Source: an uncultured Paracoccaceae bacterium
Lineage (GTDB): Bacteria; Bacteroidota; Bacteroidia; Flavobacteriales; Flavobacteriaceae
Direction of reading: 5' to 3'
Assembly (NCBI GenBank): GCA_943788135.1
Contig: CALSPC010000006.1
Coordinates: 1 to 64,000, forward strand
DNA: 64,000 nt
The translations under genes were made by a program, and so were the position numbers. How positions within the stretch are numbered: position 1 is the stretch's first letter; each line of letters opens with the position of its first letter. This document shows, in pieces, positions 9,539 through 20,931 of the stretch. A model generated the notes under the pieces. It did no database searches and was not told the DNA's origin. It was given only the letters and a program-made list of their open reading frames with translations.

Positions 9539-10162
9539 TTAAGGGGTTAATACTATAAAAATTGCAATTCCTAAAAAAACAACAATTTGAGTCCAATTTA
9601 GCACTGCTCCATAACGATGATTCGATTTTAGTACTGCTCCTAACGAACTTGAGAAAAACACTAGCATAGAAAATATTAGAAGTGAGGTGACCATAAATAA
9701 AAATCCTAGAATAAAAAACTGAAGGACTAAGGACTGAGTTTTACTAAACAAGAATGCGGGAAAAAAGGCCATAAAAAAAATGGAAACCTTTGGATTGATC
9801 ACATTCATAATAAACCCTTGTTTAAACAAATCTAATAACGATTTTTTTACTGTAGCTTTAGCTTTTGTGTCGATAATATTCGAAGATTTAAATACACGAT
9901 ATGCTAAAAAGAGCATATATCCAGCTCCCAAAAGTTTTAGAATAAAAAGGAATTTTACATTAGATTGAATTAAGGAAGACAACCCAAAAGCCACAAAGGA
10001 CGTATGGATTATGCAGCCCGACAGTAAACCAAAGACGACGGCCATTCCCTGTTTTTTACCATAAGTGATGCTTTGAATAAGAACAAAAATATTGTCTGGA
10101 CCCGGAGAAATTGCCAAGGTTGCTGTGGCGATTACAAATGAGATTAGAATATCGAAATTCAA
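9539..10162 (-). CDS. LysE/RhtB family amino-acid exporter
   Basis: ATLAISPGPDNIFVLIQSITYGKKQGM N-terminal LysE motif; multiple TM segments. Confidence 0.9.
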   Translation of the reverse strand: MNFDILISFVIATATLAISPGPDNIFVLIQSITYGKKQGMAVVFGLLSGCIIHTSFVAFGLSSLIQSNVKFLFILKLLGAGYMLFLAYRVFKSSNIIDTKAKATVKKSLLDLFKQGFIMNVINPKVSIFFMAFFPAFLFSKTQSLVLQFFILGFLFMVTSLLIFSMLVFFSSSLGAVLKSNHRYGAVLNWTQIVVFLGIAIFIVLTP

Positions 10163-10167
10163 ACCGA

Positions 10168-11211
10168 TTAATGTTTAAGAGTGGACTCCAAAAGTGCTTT
10201 ATTAATACGCTTAACAAGGGATGGACCTTCGTATATGAACCCCGTGTAGATTTGCACTAAATCGGCACCAGCCTCAATTTTTTCTAAAGCATCTTGTGCA
10301 GAATGGATTCCTCCTACTCCAATGATTGGGAATGCTTTTTTACTTTTATCTGCTAAATATTTTATGACTTGAGTACTTTTTTCTTTAATGGGTTGGCCAC
10401 TTACACCTCCATTTCCAATTGCCTCTAAAGTAGGTGTAGCTGTTTTAAGATGTGTTCTGGAGATTGAAGTATTTGAGGCGATGACCCCATCTAATTTGGT
10501 TAGCGACACTAGCTCAATAATTTCATCTAATTGGGTATCGTTTAGGTCGGGTGCAATTTTTAAAAGAATGGGTTTAGACTTTTCAAAAGTGGTATTTAGA
10601 GTTTGGACTGCTTTTATTAATTCCTCTAAATAATCTTTATCATTTAGTTTCGCATGACTTCCAACATTGGGACAACTCACATTTAAAACAAAATAATCTA
10701 CATACGGATGTAAGGATTTAAAACACTCTAAATAATCTGCCGTATATCCCTCCGCAGGAGTTTGGGTGTTTTTACCAATATTCCCTCCTATTATGAGTTG
10801 TTTTTTATTGGTTTTTAATTGATCGATTGCGGCTTCTAAACCCGCATTATTAAAGCCCATTCGATTGATAATCCCCTTGTCGTCCTGAAGTCTAAATAAA
10901 CGTTTTTTTGGATTGCCTTCCTGTGCTTTTGGTGTAACTGTTCCTATTTCAATAAATCCAAATCCAAAGTTTGCTAGTTCATTATATAGCACTGCATTTT
11001 TATCAAAACCCGCCGCAAGACCAACTGGGTTTTTAAATGTAAGTCCTAATAATTTACGCTCTAAGGCAGGATGATTAACTTGAAAAAATAATCTGATTAA
11101 AAAGGAAACACCTGGAATTTTAGATACTAATTTAATGGTGTCAAAGGTGAAATAATGGACAGCTTCTGGGTCAAATTTAAAAAGAATTGGACGAATGATC
11201 GATTTATACAT
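10168..11211 (-). CDS. pyrD: Quinone-dependent dihydroorotate dehydrogenase (class 2)
   Basis: [69 protein letters not shown]. Confidence 0.95.
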   Translation of the reverse strand: MYKSIIRPILFKFDPEAVHYFTFDTIKLVSKIPGVSFLIRLFFQVNHPALERKLLGLTFKNPVGLAAGFDKNAVLYNELANFGFGFIEIGTVTPKAQEGNPKKRLFRLQDDKGIINRMGFNNAGLEAAIDQLKTNKKQLIIGGNIGKNTQTPAEGYTADYLECFKSLHPYVDYFVLNVSCPNVGSHAKLNDKDYLEELIKAVQTLNTTFEKSKPILLKIAPDLNDTQLDEIIELVSLTKLDGVIASNTSISRTHLKTATPTLEAIGNGGVSGQPIKEKSTQVIKYLADKSKKAFPIIGVGGIHSAQDALEKIEAGADLVQIYTGFIYEGPSLVKRINKALLESTLKH

Positions 11212-11323
11212 GAAGCTAAATTTGGATACAAAAATACGCTAAAAAGAGACAATACAAAAGAAAGTAAGCGAACTCTTGTGTTTGAGAGATGTGTTAATTA
11301 TTTTTGACCAAAGACAAAACGAT

Positions 11324-12565
11324 ATGTTAGATAAGACGCACATCCTAAACCGATTTATAAGCTACGTAAAAATTGATACGGAAAGCGATCCTAGTTCCAA
11401 CTCAACACCAAGCAGTGAAAAGCAATGGGACTTAGCCAACAAACTTGCAGATGAACTCAAAGCTATTGGTATGCAAAACGTTTCTATCGATGACAATGCC
11501 TACATAATGGCGACCCTGCCCTCAAACGTTTCACACACTGTACCGACTATCGGATTTGTATCTCATTTTGACACTTCACCAGATTTTACAGCTAAAAATG
11601 TGAACCCACAAATTGTAGAAAACTATGAGGGTTCGGATATTGTCTTAAACGCAAAAGAAAACATAGTGTTATCTCCGGATTACTTTGAAGATTTATTGCT
11701 ATACAAAGGACAAACACTAATCACAACAGATGGCACAACGCTTTTAGGAGCGGATGACAAAGCAGGGGTTTGTGAAATTGTTAGTGCTATGGAATACCTC
11801 ATACAACATCCCGAAATAAAGCATGGGACTCTTAAAGTAGGTTTTACGCCTGATGAAGAGATTGGCCGTGGTGCCCACAAATTTGATGTTGAAAAATTTG
11901 GCGCTGATTGGGCTTACACCATGGATGGCAGTCAAATTGGAGAACTGGAATATGAAAATTTTAATGCCGCTGCTGCCATCATAAAAGTTAAAGGCAAAAT
12001 TGTACACCCAGGTTATGCAAAAGGTAAAATGATCAATTCCATGTATTATGCTTCTAAATTTATTGAGGCACTACCAAAAGGAGAAACTCCTGAGCAAACC
12101 GAAGGCTATGAAGGGTTTTATCACCTTCACAACATAGAAGGTAAAGTTGAGGATACTGTTTTACAATACATTGTGAGAGATCATGATCGGAATAAATTTG
12201 AAGCTCGAAAGCAACATCTTATTTCATTGGTTGAAACCTTAAACACCAAATTTGGAAGTCCTATTTTTGAAATTGAACTCAAGGATCAGTATTACAACAT
12301 GAAAGAAAAGGTCGTTCCTGTAATGCATATTGTGGACATTGCAGAAGAGGCTATGAAAGCACTAAACATTAAACCTCTAATCAAACCCATTAGAGGCGGT
12401 ACGGATGGCTCACAATTAAGTTTTATGGGACTGCCTTGTCCTAATATTTTTGCTGGAGGTCATAACTTTCATGGACGTTATGAATATGTCCCATTAGAAA
12501 GCATACTTAGTGCAACAGAAGTTATTTGTAAAATCGCAGAACTCACTCAAGAACGTTATAAATAA
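11324..12565 (+). CDS. pepT: Peptidase T (tripeptide aminopeptidase)
   Basis: [22 protein letters not shown]..., [56 protein letters not shown]. Start chosen at internal ATG 11324. Confidence 0.95.
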   Translation: MLDKTHILNRFISYVKIDTESDPSSNSTPSSEKQWDLANKLADELKAIGMQNVSIDDNAYIMATLPSNVSHTVPTIGFVSHFDTSPDFTAKNVNPQIVENYEGSDIVLNAKENIVLSPDYFEDLLLYKGQTLITTDGTTLLGADDKAGVCEIVSAMEYLIQHPEIKHGTLKVGFTPDEEIGRGAHKFDVEKFGADWAYTMDGSQIGELEYENFNAAAAIIKVKGKIVHPGYAKGKMINSMYYASKFIEALPKGETPEQTEGYEGFYHLHNIEGKVEDTVLQYIVRDHDRNKFEARKQHLISLVETLNTKFGSPIFEIELKDQYYNMKEKVVPVMHIVDIAEEAMKALNIKPLIKPIRGGTDGSQLSFMGLPCPNIFAGGHNFHGRYEYVPLESILSATEVICKIAELTQERYK

Positions 12566-12594
12566 AAAAAACCGCTAATAAGCGGTTTTTTTTA
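12566..12594. terminator. Bidirectional rho-independent terminator between pepT and yajC
   Basis: AAAAAAACCGCT-AATA-AGCGGTTTTTTTT. Confidence 0.88.
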
Positions 12595-12597
12595 CTA

Positions 12598-12891
12598 TTA
12601 TTTTTTCGCTGGAGGTGGCGAATTGAGCTTTTGACTCATTTCCATTGAAATAGCAGAACGATCAAATTTAATCTTACCTGCTAAAGTTTCAATCACACAT
12701 GAATTGTCTTTATCATTTAATTCAGCAATCTTTCCGTGCATACCACTCTTAGTAATGACTTTATTACCTTTTTTTAGTGCTGCTTCAAATGCTTTCTCTT
12801 TTTTGGCACGCTTCATTTGAGGAGCGATCATAAAAAAATAGACTACGACAGCCATTAAAATAAAGGGAGTATACTGACTAAGACCTTCCAT
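12598..12891 (-). CDS. yajC: Preprotein translocase subunit YajC
   Basis: VVYFFMIAPQMKRAKKEKAFEAALKKGNKVITKSGMHGKI. Confidence 0.92.
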   Translation of the reverse strand: MEGLSQYTPFILMAVVVYFFMIAPQMKRAKKEKAFEAALKKGNKVITKSGMHGKIAELNDKDNSCVIETLAGKIKFDRSAISMEMSQKLNSPPPAKK

Positions 12892-12921
12892 ATTGATGTA
12901 TTGTATTATTAGTGATTATTA

Positions 12922-13410
12922 TTAGTTCAATGAAGTTTTTGCTTGAGTTTTAACCGGTGCATTTGGATCAGGAGTGATAAAAGCAGAAATCTTAACTTGC
13001 TCATTTCCTCTTTCAGTATTTGTTGTTAACGTAATTGTTTTAGACACTTTATTTGCGCCTTTTCCGTTAAACTTAACTGTAAATTGGGATGAGGCTCCTG
13101 GCATTAAAGGTTCTCTACTCCAATCCTTAGGTACTGTACACCCACAGGTACTTTTGATATCTGTAACAACTAAAGGCGATTGCCCAGTGTTTGTATACGC
13201 AAAAACCGTTTCAACAGGCGTACCATTCATAATTTGACCAAAATCGTGTTCTGTTTTATCAAATGATAAGGTTGGAAAATCAGAAGACTGCGCATCTCTT
13301 TCAGCTGCTTTAGTAACGTTTTCTTGATTGATTTTTGCTTCTACATTTTTTTTACAAGACGTAAAGGCAACAAGACTTGCCACAGATAAAGTTAAAAATA
13401 TTTTTTTCAT
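12922..13410 (-). CDS. DUF1573 domain-containing protein (start at ATG 13410, MKKIFLTLSVASLVAFTSC)
   Basis: FDKTEHDFGQIMNGTPVETVFAYTNTGQSPLVVTDIKSTCGCTVP is the typical DUF1573 sequence; lipobox SLVAFTSC. Confidence 0.9.
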   Translation of the reverse strand: MKKIFLTLSVASLVAFTSCKKNVEAKINQENVTKAAERDAQSSDFPTLSFDKTEHDFGQIMNGTPVETVFAYTNTGQSPLVVTDIKSTCGCTVPKDWSREPLMPGASSQFTVKFNGKGANKVSKTITLTTNTERGNEQVKISAFITPDPNAPVKTQAKTSLN

Positions 13411-13479
13411 GATTACTATTTTAAGGTTATAATTTTGTTTTGCCCTCAAATAAATGAGCGGATAAATATAATTAAAAAT

Positions 13480-14424
13480 TTACATTAAACCTCGCCCGAT
13501 TTTGTTTAAGGTCTTATTTTCATCATACTCTTTAACAATTTTGTCTAAAACACCATTTATAAAAACATTACTCTTTGGTGTTGAATACTCCTTGGCAATT
13601 TCGATATACTCATTTATAGAAACTTTGGTCGGAATTGAAGGAAAATTATGAAACTCGCATATCGCCATTTGGAGTAATACAAAATCAATATCTGCAATAC
13701 GATCTTTATCCCAATTTTTAGTTTTTAAACTAATCTCGGCCGTGTAAGGCTCCAAATTTTTAATTGTGTTTTTCAAAAGACTCAATCCAAATGCTTTATC
13801 TTCATCGTCTTTGAAGAGTTGAGGTGTAAAATACGTTTCAAAATTATCTTCCTTCGATTTATTTAGAAGTTTCACTAGAGCTGTATTTACTACCGGAAGA
13901 TCATCAATCCAAGTTAAATTCCTATCCTCTAAGTAATTATATAATTTTTCGTTCGGAGCAATAATATCTTTAAATAGTTCTACTATAAATTGGCGATCTT
14001 TTTTATAAGATGACGACTCAGCAGCCATATACCGAGCGAAAAGATCACTCTCAAGTATAGACCTAAAAATAACTTCTACATACTCATTATCTAATTCCCA
14101 ATTTGTGATTTTATGTTTTTCAAATGCATTTTTAAGACATTGATTTTCAGACAACTGAACCAATAACGCATTACGAATAAACTTCATATTAGGATTTAAA
14201 TCCTCATTTGTGAGTAAATGTTTTTGTTGCGATTTTTCTTGCTGATCCTTGGCTTTATCATGTACTTTAACAAGAAGCGAAAGCATTAATAAATACAATG
14301 CGTACATACTCTCCATGCTCGAGTTTAGAAACTTTTCTTCAGAAGCCAAGTTCAACTCTTCTGATCGTTTTAGAGCGTAAATCACTTGCATTACTTTGGT
14401 CCGGATATGTCTTCTATTCAGCAT
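13480..14424 (-). CDS. nusB: Transcription antitermination factor NusB
   Basis: MLNRRHIRTKVMQVIYAL N-term, C-term SINEYIEIAKEYSTPKSNVFINGVLDKI. Confidence 0.93.
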   Translation of the reverse strand: MLNRRHIRTKVMQVIYALKRSEELNLASEEKFLNSSMESMYALYLLMLSLLVKVHDKAKDQQEKSQQKHLLTNEDLNPNMKFIRNALLVQLSENQCLKNAFEKHKITNWELDNEYVEVIFRSILESDLFARYMAAESSSYKKDRQFIVELFKDIIAPNEKLYNYLEDRNLTWIDDLPVVNTALVKLLNKSKEDNFETYFTPQLFKDDEDKAFGLSLLKNTIKNLEPYTAEISLKTKNWDKDRIADIDFVLLQMAICEFHNFPSIPTKVSINEYIEIAKEYSTPKSNVFINGVLDKIVKEYDENKTLNKIGRGLM

Positions 14425-14631
14425 GGTATAAAGAACTTATATATTTAAAATCAAAAGTATTGATTTAATTGGATTAAAATTAGAGCTATCAAAATAATAG
14501 CGTGACAAAAATAGTATTATTTTGCTTCTAAAAATCCAAAAAAATGTTTTTTTACACATGGCCTTTGTTCCTTAAAACAAGTATCTTTACGACATAACTT
14601 ATAGTCGACTCAACAAGGTCAAATTATTTCA

Positions 14632-16386
14632 ATGAAAGAACTTCAATTCTTAAATAAGTATTTTATAAAATATCGGTTTCGAATTATCTTGGGGATTCTT
14701 ATCACCATAGCTTCTAAGATTTTTGCATTATTCACGCCACAACTTATTGGAAAATCTATCACTTTGATATCTGATCAAATAAAAGCGCCTGTAGATACAG
14801 AAGTGTTTAGATATGAAATGAGTTTAAATATTTTATACATTATTGGTGCCGCTATCGCTACAGGTCTATTCACATTTTTAATGCGTCAAACCATTATAAA
14901 TGTATCACGATATGTTGAATTTGACTTGAAAAATGAAATCTATAATCACTATCAACACCTTTCGATTGCTTTTTATAAACGAAATCGCACTGGAGATTTA
15001 ATGAGTAGAATAAGTGAAGACGTTAGTAAAGTACGAATGTATATTGGCCCCGCGGTTATGTATACCATAAATACATTAACCCTTTTTATTGTAGCCTTGT
15101 TTTATATGTATAACAAAGCGCCGTCACTCACCCTTTATACAATTTTACCACTTCCTGTTTTATCAATTTCTATATACTTTTTAAGTAAACTGATCCACAA
15201 ACAAAGTACAATAGTTCAAGCACATTTATCCACACTTTCATCATCAACACAAGAATTTTTTAGTGGGATTTGGATTACAAAAGCCTATGCCCTGGAGACT
15301 CAAACTGAAGAAACATTTAGCAATTTGGCTAATGCTCAACGCGAAAAACGTTTGGGGTTATCTAAAATACAAGCCGTATTCTATCCTTTAATGCTATTAT
15401 TGATCGGCGCTAGTAATCTTTTAGTAATATATATTGGAGGCCAACAATATATGGATGGTCAAATTCAAGATTTAGGAACTATTGCAGAATTTATTATTTA
15501 TGTCAATATGCTCACCTGGCCAGTGGCTTCTATCGGTTGGGTCACCTCGCTTGTCCAAGAAGCAGAAGCCTCACAGAAACGAATTAATGAGTTTTTGAAA
15601 GAATCGCCTTCAATTCAAAGTCCTAATGAAACACCAAGCTCTATTGGAGGTGAAATCGTTTTCAAGGATGTCTATTTTACTTACGAAGACACCAATATAG
15701 AAGCCTTAAAAGGCGTAAGTTTTGAAGTTAAAAAAGGAAAAACACTAGCTATTATAGGAAATACAGGTTCTGGAAAATCAACTATTTTAGAACTCATCGG
15801 ACGTCTATATGATGTGGATCGCGGAACTATTGAGATCGATAGAAAATCCATCAAAACATTAAATCTAAATTCATTACGTTCAAACATCGGATTTGTCCCA
15901 CAAGACCCTTTCTTATTCTCTGATACTTTAAAAAATAACATCAAATTTGGAAATCAAAACGCAACTGATCTCGAAGTCATAGATGCCGCAAAAAAAGCCG
16001 TTGTTCACGAGAATATTCTAAATTTTAAAAAAGGATATGACACTATTTTAGGAGAGCGTGGCATCACCCTTTCTGGAGGTCAAAAACAACGCGTTTCCAT
16101 CGCTAGAGCTTTTATCAAAAAGCCTCAAATTCTTCTTTTAGATGACTGTCTTTCTGCTGTGGATACAGAGACCGAAGAACAAATTTTAAATAATATTGAA
16201 TTGGTGACAAAAAACAAAACCACAATTATTGTTAGTCATCGGATTTCATCTGCTAAAAATGCAGATTCAATTGTTGTTCTAAATGATGGAGTCATCACTC
16301 AAAAAGGCACACACGATGCACTCATTAGTGTTGAAGGATATTACAAAGAACTTTATCAAAAACAATTGAGAGAATCCTCTAATTAG
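14632..16386 (+). CDS. ABC transporter, fused permease/ATP-binding protein
   Basis: Walker A GNTGSGKSTILE, signature LSGGQKQRVSIARA, Walker B ILLLDDCLSAVD. Confidence 0.95.
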   Translation: MKELQFLNKYFIKYRFRIILGILITIASKIFALFTPQLIGKSITLISDQIKAPVDTEVFRYEMSLNILYIIGAAIATGLFTFLMRQTIINVSRYVEFDLKNEIYNHYQHLSIAFYKRNRTGDLMSRISEDVSKVRMYIGPAVMYTINTLTLFIVALFYMYNKAPSLTLYTILPLPVLSISIYFLSKLIHKQSTIVQAHLSTLSSSTQEFFSGIWITKAYALETQTEETFSNLANAQREKRLGLSKIQAVFYPLMLLLIGASNLLVIYIGGQQYMDGQIQDLGTIAEFIIYVNMLTWPVASIGWVTSLVQEAEASQKRINEFLKESPSIQSPNETPSSIGGEIVFKDVYFTYEDTNIEALKGVSFEVKKGKTLAIIGNTGSGKSTILELIGRLYDVDRGTIEIDRKSIKTLNLNSLRSNIGFVPQDPFLFSDTLKNNIKFGNQNATDLEVIDAAKKAVVHENILNFKKGYDTILGERGITLSGGQKQRVSIARAFIKKPQILLLDDCLSAVDTETEEQILNNIELVTKNKTTIIVSHRISSAKNADSIVVLNDGVITQKGTHDALISVEGYYKELYQKQLRESSN

Positions 16387-16518
16387 ATTCTTTAAATTTA
16401 AAAATTAGAAATTTCTCGAAAAGAAAATTGAAAAATAGTTGGTGTGTTAATTTATTTTTTAGACTTTTGAATAGCGTAACAGCTACTATTAGTTTGTTCG
16501 TATTGACACTATAAAGTT

Positions 16519-16878
16519 ATGGAACAAGAAGAAATCTATTCAAAAGTTTTAAGAGCAGGGCGACGCACCTATTTTTTCGATGTCAGAGCCACAAAGGCAG
16601 GAGATTATTATTTAACTGTAACGGAAAGTAAGAAGTTTACAAATGATGATGGATCTTTTCATTACAAGAAACATAAAATCTATCTGTACAAAGAAGATTT
16701 TACTGAATTCAATGCCATTTTAGGTGAAATGACAGATTACATTATTAATGAAAAAGGGCAAGAGGTTATTAGTGAACGTCATCAAAAAGATTACGTTAAG
16801 GAAGACCAACCGTCAGATAACTCAAAAGATGAAACATCGACAGGAAGTTTCACAGATGTAAATTTTGATGACATTTAA
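16519..16878 (+). CDS. DUF3276 family (PUR-alpha-like) protein
   Basis: SKVLRAGRRTYFFDVRATKAGDYYLTVTESKK. Confidence 0.88.
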   Translation: MEQEEIYSKVLRAGRRTYFFDVRATKAGDYYLTVTESKKFTNDDGSFHYKKHKIYLYKEDFTEFNAILGEMTDYIINEKGQEVISERHQKDYVKEDQPSDNSKDETSTGSFTDVNFDDI

Positions 16879-16907
16879 GTTGTACCTCAAACACTTATAA
16901 ATAAATT

Positions 16908-16938
16908 CCGCTACTTCGATGAGTAGCGGTTTTTTTTA
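16908..16938. terminator. Rho-independent terminator
   Basis: CCGCTACT-TCGATG-AGTAGCGG-TTTTTTTT. Confidence 0.9.
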
Positions 16939-16949
16939 TTCTAATAGGT

Positions 16950-17285
16950 TTAACGAATGGGCGTCCCATTTGGGACCTGTTGTTCTGGTGATAGCAAAAT
17001 AACCTTTGAATTATCCACAGCACCAACCACCAAACACTGACTCATAAAATTAGCAATTTGTTTTTCAGCAAAATTGATATTGGCCACAACTTGTCGGTTT
17101 AGTAATTGAGCTTTAGTATATAAGGTCGTAATCTGAGCGGATGTTTTTTTTAGACCTAAATCTCCAAAATCAATAGTTAATTGATAGGCTGGTTTATGCG
17201 CTTTAGGAAAATCATTAACCTCAATTATAGTACCTACTCTAAGATCAATTTTAGAAAAATCTTCAAATGTAATCGTTTTGTTCAT
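16950..17285 (-). CDS. tRNA-binding domain protein, CsaA/YgjH-like
   Basis: FEDFSKIDLRVGTIIEVNDFPKAHKPAYQLTIDFG; C-term MSQCLVVGAVD. Start set at second Met (17285). Confidence 0.88.
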   Translation of the reverse strand: MNKTITFEDFSKIDLRVGTIIEVNDFPKAHKPAYQLTIDFGDLGLKKTSAQITTLYTKAQLLNRQVVANINFAEKQIANFMSQCLVVGAVDNSKVILLSPEQQVPNGTPIR

Positions 17286-17389
17286 AAGTATTCGTTCCAA
17301 ATTTAGCTATGAAGATATAACTTTTGGAGCTTTTGATTGATAAAAAGATTCAAATATTTATATATTTGAGAAGACTAAACCAAAAAAAA

Positions 17390-17944
17390 ATGGCACTTAC
17401 GCCTTCAAACATGCTTCCTCTAGATACTGAAGCGCCTCATTTTGAATTATGGGATTCTGTTTCAAATTCTACGAAAACATTAAACAATTTAAAAGGCGCT
17501 AAAGGGACGTTAGTAATGTTTATCTGTAATCATTGTCCGTTTGTAATTCACATCAATACCGCCCTAGTATCGCTAGCAAATTCCCTACAGAACAAAGGAA
17601 TTAGCACGATAGCTATTTCTAGTAATAATGCCGAAAGCTACCCTCAGGACGGTCCAGAACAAATGCGAATACATGCGGCAAATCAAAATTATTCTTTTCC
17701 CTATTTGTATGATGAAACTCAAGCTGTAGCCAAAGCATATGACGCCACATGTACACCTGATTTTTTTCTTTTCGACGCCAATTTAAAACTCGTATATCGT
17801 GGGCAATTGGACGATTCAAGACCTGGAAATGGTATTCCTGTTGATGGCGATGATGTGATGCATGCCAGTCAATGCTTACTGGAAAACAAAGAAAATACAC
17901 GCCCACAAAAACCGAGTATTGGCTGTAGTATTAAGTGGAAATAA
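17390..17944 (+). CDS. Thioredoxin-like (AhpC/TSA, redoxin) family protein
   Basis: MFICNHCPFVIHINTALVSLANSLQNKGISTIAISSNNAESYPQDGPEQM; start at MALTPSNMLPLD. Confidence 0.88.
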   Translation: MALTPSNMLPLDTEAPHFELWDSVSNSTKTLNNLKGAKGTLVMFICNHCPFVIHINTALVSLANSLQNKGISTIAISSNNAESYPQDGPEQMRIHAANQNYSFPYLYDETQAVAKAYDATCTPDFFLFDANLKLVYRGQLDDSRPGNGIPVDGDDVMHASQCLLENKENTRPQKPSIGCSIKWK

Positions 17945-18069
17945 ATTTATTTATCCGATTAAATATATCAGGTTTCAAATTCAATTTACAGATATAGTAT
18001 TTAGTATAAAAAATTTGTTTTTTTCCTAAATTCTACTACATTTGGAGTAGAATCCCAAATTCTAAACCT

Positions 18070-18960
18070 ATGAAACCTATACTCATTATGGTACTATGTA
18101 CCGTTTTCACTTACTCCTATTCTCAAGACATTAATTTTTACAAAAACGCAAAAGGGGATACCCATATTTGTGGCGAATTTAATTTAGACTATCTCGAACA
18201 CGACAGTATATATAGCCGTTGGTTTAAAAAAAATTATTCTGCGTTAAAACTCCCAAATAAACGATTAAAGCTAAAATCTAAGTTAAAAAAAACAACTGTA
18301 GATATCTACTTAGGGACTTGGTGCGGGGACAGTAAAAAGTGGGTTCCTCAATTTGTCAAATTGTGGGACGAACTTGGACTAAAGAGGAGTCAACTACGAT
18401 TTATTGGTCTCTATACATGACAAGAACGCTATAAGACCTCCCCAGGTGGAGAAGAAAAAGGACAGCAAATTCATCGTGTACCAGCATTTATATTTAAATC
18501 TGACAACATAGAATATGCACGAATTGTTGAGTCGCCAAAAAATGATTTAATAACAGATATTGCTCAAATTGCTTTAGGATTTCCTTCAAAACCAAACTAC
18601 GAAGGAGCTAATTATTTGTTCGAATTATTTGACACAGTCTCTTTAGATACACTAAACGAAAATTTTAATTTGCATTACAAAATCCTTAGACGCAAGACAC
18701 GCCAAAGCAAAGAATTAAATACCTTAGGCTATGTATTGTTGCGGAGTAATCGCATCAAAGAAGCTTTGTTTTGTTTTGAACTAAATACCTATTTATTTAA
18801 ATATGACCCCAATGTCTATGATAGTTTTGGAGAAGCACTAGCACTAAATGGAGAGCACTTAAAGGCTTTAAATATGTATAAAAAAGTTTTAGTGTTAGAC
18901 CCTGAAAATAAAAATGCAAAAACACAAATCAAAACCCTAGAGGCATTGACAACCTTTTAA
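18070..18960 (+). pseudogene. Thioredoxin-domain plus TPR-like protein interrupted by one in-frame TGA (18418-18420)
   Basis: ORFs 18070..18420 and 18616..18960 are in the same frame; the codons between them are open (QERYKTSPGGEEKGQQIHRVPAFIFKSDNIEYARIVESPKNDL...). WCGDSKKWVPQF thioredoxin-like motif upstream. Confidence 0.8.
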
Positions 18961-20899
18961 TCTTGAATTTTTATAATATGTAAATCTTCGTATTTAAGAA
19001 TATAACCTGCTTCATTTTTATATCCTCCATAAGGTTGCGAAAAATATTGAAATTTATTTTCTAAATAAGCGGTTTGAAAATTAAAATTCTGTGTATATAA
19101 TGTCCCGTATTTAGATAATCGTAATAAAATATCCATTGTTAAATCAAATCCTCTGATGGCATATTTATTTGGAAAGGTACCAAATTGGGTAATATATTTT
19201 TGTTCAAAATCTTCAGAAATTTGAGAATTAAAATTAACTGAAGGGTACTGGAAATTTAAATTTGACAAATCATAATTGGACACATTTACGCCATCAAAAG
19301 CTCTGTTTTTCGAGGTTGTCATTAAAATAATCTCTCTATCTATTTCCGTTTCATTTTCCTCCTCATCTAATAAAATAGTGATACCATTCATTGCATTTAG
19401 CATACTTGTTACATTTGAGACAAATCCTTCGTTATTTGACTCTAGAAACACAATTGTGCGTCCAGGTAAAAGCACGGGCTGAACGGCGTCCAACATCAAG
19501 TAAAACTGTTCGCTACCATCCTCGTTTTTTTCAGAAGTCAATAAAGCAGCATCCGGAAGAGACGCTTTTAAATACTTTGCTGTGGCTATGTTCTTAGCAT
19601 CATAAATAATTAATGTGTTGTGCGGTATGGTATCTGATTTTACATAATTAATCATTTTAGTGCGCATCCAGTTTTCATCAGGAAGCGTCTGAAATAAATT
19701 GGAATGTACAGCCTTGGTTTTCACAAAAGGTGACACTACAGGAACATTATCTTTTTTAGCATATTTGGCTGTTAACTCCAGATTTTGAGGGGTGATTGGC
19801 CCTAAAATAGCATCAAAATTTGACAAATCTGTCTGTAATAAGTGAGTCTTTAAATCTAAAGGACTGGCGTTCGTGTCAAAGACGTTTAATTTGGTAGAAA
19901 TTCCTAGACGTTTAGCAGAATCGATAGCCATAACTACACCTGCATAAAAATCTGTAGAAATATTAATATATCCATCTCTCTTAAGCTGTTCCTTTAGAAA
20001 GTTTAAGAGAATCAAAATCAATACTTTTAGCTTTAAACGGTAACAAAAGAGCTATATTTTTTGTGGAAAAGTTAACTAAACTATCGGCTAGATTAACTGC
20101 TGGAAAAAATTCAGAAGCAATATTTTGAACACTCGTCTTTGGAATCTTTAAAACCATACCCAATTTCAATCCTTGTTGAGACGAGTTCAGGATTTAAAGC
20201 TTCCAATTGAACTTTTGTTAACCCTAATTTTTTTTCGAGTCTATAAAATCCTTCTTTGGCCTTAACGGTATAATAGCTAAACTGCTTGTCTTGGATAGTT
20301 TTTTCTTCTGACTCTGCAATATTTGGAACATTCAAAATTTCGCCGGCTTGAGGATAAAGTCCCATATTCGGATTTAGAGCTTCAAGTTCTGGAACCGAAA
20401 TTCCAAATTTGTATGCAATTCGCCACTTACCTTCTTTAGCCAAGACGGTATATTTCTGAATTATATTTACTGAAGGCTTAGGGATCAATTTAAATTTAGG
20501 AATATAAATTTTGTTCCCAGAGCGTAAGTTTTTAGAATACAACTCTTTGTTATGTGCTTTTATATCCTCGACAGTTAAATCGTATTTTTGGGCAATACTA
20601 AACAAGGTTTCTTTACGTCTTACCCTATGAACTTTGTATGAAACCAATTCTTTTGTAGTGCTTGTAGAATTTGATTGGTGCAAAAAAGCTTCGGGAATGA
20701 TTAAAACCATATCGACAGAAAAATCAGATTTTGCATCTGGATTTAAAGCATAAATATCTGCTACAGTGATTTTATAAAAACTAGCGATCGTCTTAACCGA
20801 TTCTCCAGCTTGAACAGTGTGCATTTTTAAATTTTGAGCATAGCCAAAATAACTAAAAGCAACAATTCCAAAAACAAATACAAACTTTTTCATACTCAA
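18957..20899 (-). pseudogene. LysM repeat plus periplasmic binding-protein-like (LppC-type) protein, split by two frameshifts
   Basis: Three ORFs (20111..20899, 19981..20169, 18957..20021) form one continuous homology: LysM repeats, then GLKLGMVLKIPKTSVQ...NIALLLPFKAKSIDFDSLKLSK, then EQLKRDGYINISTDFYAGVVMAIDSAKRLG. Confidence 0.82.
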
Positions 20900-20931
20900 A
20901 ATTACTGGTTTTCTGAAGTAAGATTACTCCT

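Noticed and set aside
17619-17906. Minus-strand 95-aa ORF inside the thioredoxin-like gene
   Set aside because: Antisense shadow of a well-supported CDS.
18418-18420. Selenocysteine at the in-frame TGA
   Set aside because: Not in a redox-active motif position and no evident downstream SECIS-like hairpin; nonsense mutation or sequencing error is simpler.
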